Source of the DNA: Fibrella rubiginis
GTDB lineage: Bacteria; Bacteroidota; Bacteroidia; Cytophagales; Spirosomataceae
Assembly: GCF_017353185.1 (NCBI RefSeq)
Contig: NZ_JAFMYV010000009.1
Coordinates: 124,001-188,000 of the forward strand
Reading direction: 5' to 3'
DNA length: 64,000 nucleotides
Made by a program: the position numbers and the translations under genes. Positions 59,451-64,000 of this stretch are shown piece by piece. The stretch's first letter is position 1, and each line of letters opens with the position of its first letter. The notes beneath the pieces are model-generated. The model saw nothing but the letters and a program-made list of their open reading frames with translations, was not told the DNA's origin and did no database searches.

Positions 59451-60638
59451 AACAACCGGCCATTTGAACGTGGATTGTAGCGCAACTCGCTGGCCCGTAG
59501 TGCCCGATTTGCGGGCGGCTTCGATGATGTCGAGCACGTGCAGCGCGTGTTCGGGCTGAATAAGCGGCTCCTTGCCTGTAGCCAGGGATTCGGCAATCAC
59601 CGACGCGCCCATTTCCCACCGATAATCCCTGGTGTCGGTAGCGAAACGGTCGCCTTTTTCATTCTCGGTGGTGGCCATATCTACGCCGAAGGGTGCCCAG
59701 TCGTAGCCAATCAGGGCCAGATTTCCCTTCGTTCCCCAGACCGTGATCGTCGGTTTTTCCTGTCCTTTACCTTCATGGCCGTAGGGGTCGAAATAGTTGA
59801 AGCCGCACTGCACATGCGATAAAACGCCATTGCCGTGATCCAGGAGCACCATCGCGTTGTCTTCGGCCACCACCGGCACCGTGCCTTTATCGGTCGTGTG
59901 GCGGGTGGGTGTTACGATGCTCGTCATGGCCATCACAGCTTTTGCCGGACCCAGCAGCCCTGTTAGCGTAGCCAGATTATACACGCCCAGATCGGGCAAA
60001 CTGCCACCCCCCTTTTCGTAGAAAAACGCCGACCAGTCAGGGCCGAGGTGGCCGTAGTGCGCGTGTGCCGCCGACACCTTACCCAACTTACCATCGCGGA
60101 TGGCCTGCGCCATAAAGGCAAACTGCGGGCTTTGTACCACCGCCGGGGCACCCCAGATGCGCCGCTTTTTCTGGATTGCCAGTTCCAGCAGGGCGCGGCC
60201 CTCGCGGTAGGTATTGGCCATTGGCTTTTCACTCCAGACGTGCTTGCCCGCCAGCAGAGCCAGCCGGTTTAGCCGTCCGTGTTCCTGCATGTTGGTCAGG
60301 TTCACGAGCAGATCAAACGGTGCGCCAGCCAGGAGTTGATCAATGTGGGGGTAATGATCGAGCGGCGACCCGTCGGACCGTCTGTATTTGGCGGCGGCCT
60401 GTTGCGCCCGTTCAGGAATGATGTCGCAGGTGCTGACCAGTTCCACAAAGGGCGATTTGCTCAGGTGCGGCAGGTACATATTCGACACGCTCCCACAGCC
60501 AATCAGCCCCACGCGCACCCGTTTTTCGGGGGCACTGGCCAGCATCGAAGCCTGACCGGCAAGTGGGCTAAGTAGGGTAGCCGCGCTAAGGATGCCGGCC
60601 TGTTGTAGAAACTGCTTTCGGGTAGGAGAGGTGGGCAT
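59448..60638 (-). CDS. Gfo/Idh/MocA family oxidoreductase, Tat-exported
   Basis: A 396-residue protein with a twin-arginine-like leader (MPTSPTRKQFLQQAGILSAATLL; only one Arg is visible, followed by Lys). The nucleotide-binding start is VRVGLIGCGSVSNMYLPHL and the catalytic lysine block is SEKPMANTYREGRALLEL. It faces the epimerase gene and probably modifies a sugar in the periplasm. It differs in sequence from the oxidoreductase at 55720, so it is not a recent duplicate. Confidence 0.88.
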   Translation of the reverse strand: MPTSPTRKQFLQQAGILSAATLLSPLAGQASMLASAPEKRVRVGLIGCGSVSNMYLPHLSKSPFVELVSTCDIIPERAQQAAAKYRRSDGSPLDHYPHIDQLLAGAPFDLLVNLTNMQEHGRLNRLALLAGKHVWSEKPMANTYREGRALLELAIQKKRRIWGAPAVVQSPQFAFMAQAIRDGKLGKVSAAHAHYGHLGPDWSAFFYEKGGGSLPDLGVYNLATLTGLLGPAKAVMAMTSIVTPTRHTTDKGTVPVVAEDNAMVLLDHGNGVLSHVQCGFNYFDPYGHEGKGQEKPTITVWGTKGNLALIGYDWAPFGVDMATTENEKGDRFATDTRDYRWEMGASVIAESLATGKEPLIQPEHALHVLDIIEAARKSGTTGQRVALQSTFKWPVV

Positions 60639-60818
60639 AGTAGATGGGTATAACTACACAGGATTTTGGTGAAAAGCGCCCTATAACCCCACTCTACTAG
60701 GCTGCGGAAAGGCCCACTACCCGGCATGCTGACTAAGTTATTTAGAACCTTCCCCGAATTGTCTCGTTAATCGGGCACAGTTAGGTAGAAACGGACTCAA
60801 TGAGCACGGATAAGGGGT

Positions 60819-61460
60819 ATGGCAAACGATAAAATACAGGTAGTTGACGGAAGTAACCGACGTTGGTTTCTAAAGCAGTCCTCGGCTATAGCGGGCTTGC
60901 TGGCGCTGCCACCACTGGTTACGCCAACAAGGACTATGGCAGCAACCACACCAGCAGCGGATACAGCACAAAAACAGGCTATTACGCTGAAAGTCAACAG
61001 AAAAACCTATAAGCTGGACGTTGAACCCCGCGAAACGCTGCTCGACGTGCTCCGCGAACGGCTCGACCTGACGGGTAGCAAAAAAGGCTGTGACCACGGC
61101 CAATGTGGGGCCTGCACGGTACACGTCGACGGGCGCACGGCCAATGCCTGTCTGCTGCTTGCGGTCATGCAGCAGGGGCGCGAGATCACCACCATCGAGG
61201 GCATCGCTCCCGGTGGCAAAACCAACGGACAGGAACGCTTACACCCCCTGCAGGCGGCTTTTATCAAACACGACGGCCTGCAGTGCGGCTACTGCACACC
61301 CGGCCAAATCATGTCGGGTGTGGCGGTGCTGCGCGACGGCCATGCCGACTCGCCCGCCGAGATCCGGGAGTGGATGAGCGGCAACATCTGCCGGTGTGGG
61401 GCCTACGCGGGTATTGTGGCGGCCATTGAATCGGTCAAAAAAGGAGATACCATCGGATGA
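60819..61460 (+). CDS. 2Fe-2S subunit of a PaoABC-like molybdoenzyme, Tat signal
   Basis: A 213-residue protein with a Tat-type leader (NRRWFLKQSSAIAGLLALPP). The plant-type cluster uses C91, C96, C99 and C111 (GCDHGQCGACT); the second cluster uses C156, C159, C191 and C193. This pattern is that of the small subunit of xanthine dehydrogenase family enzymes, closest in layout to periplasmic aldehyde oxidase PaoA. Its stop overlaps the start of the FAD subunit gene by four bases. The holoenzyme should be carried across the membrane by this leader. Confidence 0.92.
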   Translation: MANDKIQVVDGSNRRWFLKQSSAIAGLLALPPLVTPTRTMAATTPAADTAQKQAITLKVNRKTYKLDVEPRETLLDVLRERLDLTGSKKGCDHGQCGACTVHVDGRTANACLLLAVMQQGREITTIEGIAPGGKTNGQERLHPLQAAFIKHDGLQCGYCTPGQIMSGVAVLRDGHADSPAEIREWMSGNICRCGAYAGIVAAIESVKKGDTIG

Positions 61461-62431
61461 AATTATTCAGCTACGCCCAGGCCACCAAACCCGCCGACGC
61501 CGTGCAACTGCTTGGTGCCCAGACCCAATCGAAGTTTATCGCGGGCGGCACCAACCTTGTCGACCTGATGAAATATGACGTCGAAAGCCCCGATCGGCTG
61601 GTCGACATCAGTCAGTTAGCCCTTACGCAGATAGACGCTACAGACAAAGGCCTGCGCATTGGCGCGTTGGCCCGCAACAGCGATGTGGCCGCCAACGCCC
61701 TGGTGATGAAGCAGTTTCCGCTGCTGTCGGAGGCCCTGTTGGCGGGCGCTTCGCCGCAGTTGCGCAACATGGCCACAATGGGGGGTAACCTGCTGCAACG
61801 TACCCGCTGCCACTACTTCTACGACGTTAGCCAGCCCTGCAATAAACGGGCTGCCGGGAGCGGATGCGGGGCCATTGGCGGCTACAACCGGATTCATGCT
61901 ATTCTGGGGTCGTCGCCCAGTTGCATTGCCACCAACCCCAGCGACATGAACGTGGCGCTGGCTGCCCTCGACGCAGTGGTGCAGGTGACGGGTCCCAACG
62001 GCAGCCGGTCTATCCCCATTCTCGATTTTCATCGGCTACCGGGCAACACCCCTCAACGCGATACTGTCTTGGAAGCCAATGAGTTAATTACAGCCGTTGA
62101 CCTGCCGACAACCGCCATCGGCGGAAAGTCGCACTACCTGAAAGTGCGCGACCGGGCTTCGTATGCCTTCGCGCTGGTATCGGTTGCGGCACGATTGGCT
62201 GTTGAAAACGGGGTCGTTCGTGACGTGCGCATTGCGCTGGGTGGGGTGGCGCATAAGCCCTGGCGACTACCCGACGTGGAGAAAAACATGGTGGGTAAAC
62301 CCGCCACCGAGACTACGTTTCGGAGCGCGGCTAAAGCGCTGCTGGCGGGTGCCCAACCCCACGAACACAACGCATTCAAAATTCAACTGGCCGAAAACGC
62401 CATTGTAAGGGCGTTGCAGACAGTTAGTTAG
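61457..62431 (+). CDS. FAD-binding subunit of the molybdoenzyme, PaoB-like
   Basis: A 324-residue protein with the PCMH-type FAD motif KFIAGGTNLVDLMK (residues about 27-39) and ATMGGNLLQRTRC. Four cysteines C118, C128, C137 and C156 (TRCHYFYD, QPCNK, GSGCG, PSCIATN) match the extra [4Fe-4S] cluster found in PaoB, a feature that separates it from ordinary xanthine dehydrogenases. No leader; it is expected to be exported with the small subunit. Confidence 0.92.
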   Translation: MKLFSYAQATKPADAVQLLGAQTQSKFIAGGTNLVDLMKYDVESPDRLVDISQLALTQIDATDKGLRIGALARNSDVAANALVMKQFPLLSEALLAGASPQLRNMATMGGNLLQRTRCHYFYDVSQPCNKRAAGSGCGAIGGYNRIHAILGSSPSCIATNPSDMNVALAALDAVVQVTGPNGSRSIPILDFHRLPGNTPQRDTVLEANELITAVDLPTTAIGGKSHYLKVRDRASYAFALVSVAARLAVENGVVRDVRIALGGVAHKPWRLPDVEKNMVGKPATETTFRSAAKALLAGAQPHEHNAFKIQLAENAIVRALQTVS

Positions 62432-62454
62432 GCAAGGCTGATGTGGGTGGCCTC

Positions 62455-62494
62455 GCGTGAGTTGGCTACGCGCTGGTGTGTAGCCAATTCACGC
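62455..62494. repeat. Hairpin between the FAD and molybdenum subunit genes
   Basis: GCGTGAGTTGGCTAC (62455-62469) pairs with GTAGCCAATTCACGC (62480-62494), 15 bp with one mismatch, loop of ten bases. No T run. It may tune the ratio of subunits, or simply be a short member of the palindrome family. Confidence 0.75.
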
Positions 62495-62554
62495 CAAGCT
62501 TTGTCTCTCGTGCTGGACAAGATCTCAACGCTTGTTTGGTGTCTCATACAACCA

Positions 62555-64000
62555 ATGACCTTTAAAAACATGGCAAAGAAACTGCTAGGTGATCCGATAA
62601 ACCGCGTCGACGGGGCGTTGAAAGCAACCGGTCGTGCCCGCTATTCGGCCGATATAAAACGGCCCGGCATGCTGCACGGCGTACTGGTGATGAGCACCAT
62701 CGCTAACGGAAAAATTACGGCCATCGACACGGCGGATGCACTGAAAGTACCCGGCGTGGTAAACGTAATGAGCCACCAGAATGCCCCCAAACTGGCAGGG
62801 ATGGACAAAAACAAACCCTCGGAGATTGCCACCGACCGCGTGTTGCACGTCTTTCAGGATGACCTGGTGCACTACAACAACCAGCCTATTGCCATGGTGC
62901 TGGCCGAGACGCTTGAGCAGGCCACAGAGGGCGCTTCGCTGGTGCGGGTGACGTATCAGACGCAACCCGTGAAACTGCCGCTACCCGCCGGAAAAGCCGA
63001 CATGAGTACCCCCAAGCAGATGCCTCGTGTAGACGACCAGGTCGATACCAAACGGGGTGACCTGGCGGCGGGGCTGGCGGCGGCTATCAACCGGATGGAA
63101 GAGACCTACACCACGCCCACCATGAACCACAACGCCCTGGAACCCCACGCGTTGCTGGCCTATTGGGAAGGTGATAAGCTCACCATGTACAACGCCACGC
63201 AGGGTATTTCGGGTTGCCAGAAGCGGGTGGCCGAGATCTTTGGGATGCCCAAAGAAAACGTCCGCGTAATCACGCAGTTTCTGGGGGGCGGCTTTGGCAG
63301 CAAAGGCACCACGTTTTCGCACGTGATGCTGGCCCCAATGGCGGCTAAACTGACGGGTAAACCGGTGAGGCTGGTGCTGAAACGCGAGCAGATGTTCGGG
63401 ATGGTGGGCAACCGGTCGGCTACGGTGCAACGGCTGAACCTGGCTACCGGCAAGGATGGAAAACTGCTGGCTACGGCACACCACTCTATTACCCAAACGT
63501 CTGATTTTGACGAGTTTGCGGAGCCGGCCGGCACCATTACCCGGATGCTCTACGCCTGCCCCAACCTCGACACCACCCACAAGTTCATCCGCGCCAACAT
63601 CGGTACGCCAGCTCCCATGCGCGCACCGGGCGAAGCCCCCGGCGTATTTGCCCTGGAAAGCGCCATCGACGAAATGGCCGCGCAGCTCCGGATGGACCCG
63701 CTGGCATTTCGGCTGGCCAATTACGCCGAAACGGACCCCAACAAAGACAAACCATTTTCGTCAAAATCACTCCGCGAATGCTACCGGCAGGGGGCTGAGC
63801 GGTTCGGCTGGAGCAAGCGCCCCGCCCAGCCTCGCAGCCTGAAAAACGGCAACTACCTCCGGGGCATGGGCATGGCTACGACCGTTTACCCCATGAACCG
63901 GGGCGAGTCGACAGCGCTGGTGCGGCTCAAACCCGACGGCACGGTGCAGGTGGAAACCGCCACGCAGGATCTCGGCACAGGTACGTTCACGATTATGACC
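62555..64000 (+). CDS. Molybdopterin-binding large subunit, PaoC-like (3' end outside window)
   Basis: The frame opens at ATG 62555 (MTFKNMAKKLLGDPINRVDG; a second in-frame ATG is at 62570) and is still open at the window end. The visible 482 residues show the family layout: GDPINRVDGALKATGRARYSADI, MNHNALEPHALLAYWEG, TQFLGGGFGSKGTTFSHVML and PAPMRAPGEAPGVFALESAIDE (each quoted partly), where GGGFGSK and MRAPGE line the molybdopterin site. The catalytic Glu lies beyond the window. With PaoA- and PaoB-like partners it should oxidise aldehydes in the periplasm. Confidence 0.92.
   Translation, partial: MTFKNMAKKLLGDPINRVDGALKATGRARYSADIKRPGMLHGVLVMSTIANGKITAIDTADALKVPGVVNVMSHQNAPKLAGMDKNKPSEIATDRVLHVFQDDLVHYNNQPIAMVLAETLEQATEGASLVRVTYQTQPVKLPLPAGKADMSTPKQMPRVDDQVDTKRGDLAAGLAAAINRMEETYTTPTMNHNALEPHALLAYWEGDKLTMYNATQGISGCQKRVAEIFGMPKENVRVITQFLGGGFGSKGTTFSHVMLAPMAAKLTGKPVRLVLKREQMFGMVGNRSATVQRLNLATGKDGKLLATAHHSITQTSDFDEFAEPAGTITRMLYACPNLDTTHKFIRANIGTPAPMRAPGEAPGVFALESAIDEMAAQLRMDPLAFRLANYAETDPNKDKPFSSKSLRECYRQGAERFGWSKRPAQPRSLKNGNYLRGMGMATTVYPMNRGESTALVRLKPDGTVQVETATQDLGTGTFTIMT

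Noticed and set aside
1..64000. tRNA, rRNA, prophage or integrative element
   Set aside because: No cloverleaf, rRNA segment, integrase, capsid or conjugation gene was recognised on either strand.

Overview
The window looks like a chromosomal segment of a Gram-negative Bacteroidota of the order Cytophagales, most like the Spirosomaceae (Spirosoma/Fibrella-type). The reasons are: secreted enzymes ending in type IX secretion (T9SS) sorting domains (Y-P-N-P type), Bacteroidota-only families (GLPGLI, DUF4835, DUF4405, the short omega subunit, the BamD-RpoZ-CoaBC-DUF4835-RecN gene order), promoter boxes of the TAnnTTTG type, no obvious Shine-Dalgarno sequences, and a GC content that looks clearly above 50%. 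No rRNA, tRNA, insertion sequence, prophage or CRISPR was seen. The species is an inference.

Layout. 1-5.4 kb: end of an ATP-grasp gene, a Bax-inhibitor-1 membrane protein, a DUF1800/DUF1501 secreted pair and a small DksA-like zinc protein. 5.5-15.1 kb (all minus): alpha-galactosidase GH27 plus sugar porter, TruC-like pseudouridine synthase plus DinB-like protein, a GLPGLI/outer-membrane barrel pair and a T9SS-exported GH5 glycanase. 15.3-19.7 kb: metal-receptor-like protein, unknown lipoprotein, LpxL-like acyltransferase, and a response regulator flanked by two RNA-like 3' modules. 19.8-23.5 kb: WecA/TagO-like initiator plus two GT2 transferases and a WcaF-like acetyltransferase (exopolysaccharide). 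24-28 kb: SGNH/sialate esterase-like protein and GH13 amylase. 28-31.6 kb: glutamine synthetase-like ligase, APH-like kinase and HAD phosphatase. 32.5-39.3 kb: DNA polymerase IV and the BamD-RpoZ-CoaBC-DUF4835-RecN core cluster. 39.4-49.9 kb: lipoproteins, SCO1, cytochrome c, LptC, outer-membrane barrel, CoaX, tetrapyrrole-methylase-like MTase, TPR histidine kinase, MBL hydrolase, PssA, PurS, FabH and a CoA-binding protein. 50-55.6 kb: HNH/NUMOD4 protein, a giant NtrY-like kinase and an IscA-like protein. 55.7-60.6 kb: a xylan/beta-glycan set (oxidoreductase, GH10, AGE epimerase, oxidoreductase). 60.8-64 kb: a PaoABC-like molybdo-flavoenzyme, cut by the window end.

The most striking content is not a gene. 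Most spacers of roughly 80 bp or more carry a long palindrome, up to 59 bp per arm and often perfect, whose arms are built from degenerate 7-bp (once 8-bp) words in strict register. The word differs from locus to locus (YTCTTRY, AATGTAC, ACCTTAR, AGGAGGA, GATTTAC, TGGATAT), but the period, the mirror arrangement and some inner modules (GCTGACG/CGTCAGC tips, TGCGCGAAGC, CGGCGGACCG) recur. They fit precisely between stop codons, form a mirror-image divergent promoter at 28.1-28.2 kb, and at two neighbouring genes (cytochrome c and LptC) supply both the start codon and the hydrophobic core of the lipoprotein signal peptide, with the lipobox cysteine at residue 42 in each. I regard this heptad-palindrome family as the best candidate for something undescribed in this window. 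I cannot check here whether it has been reported before.
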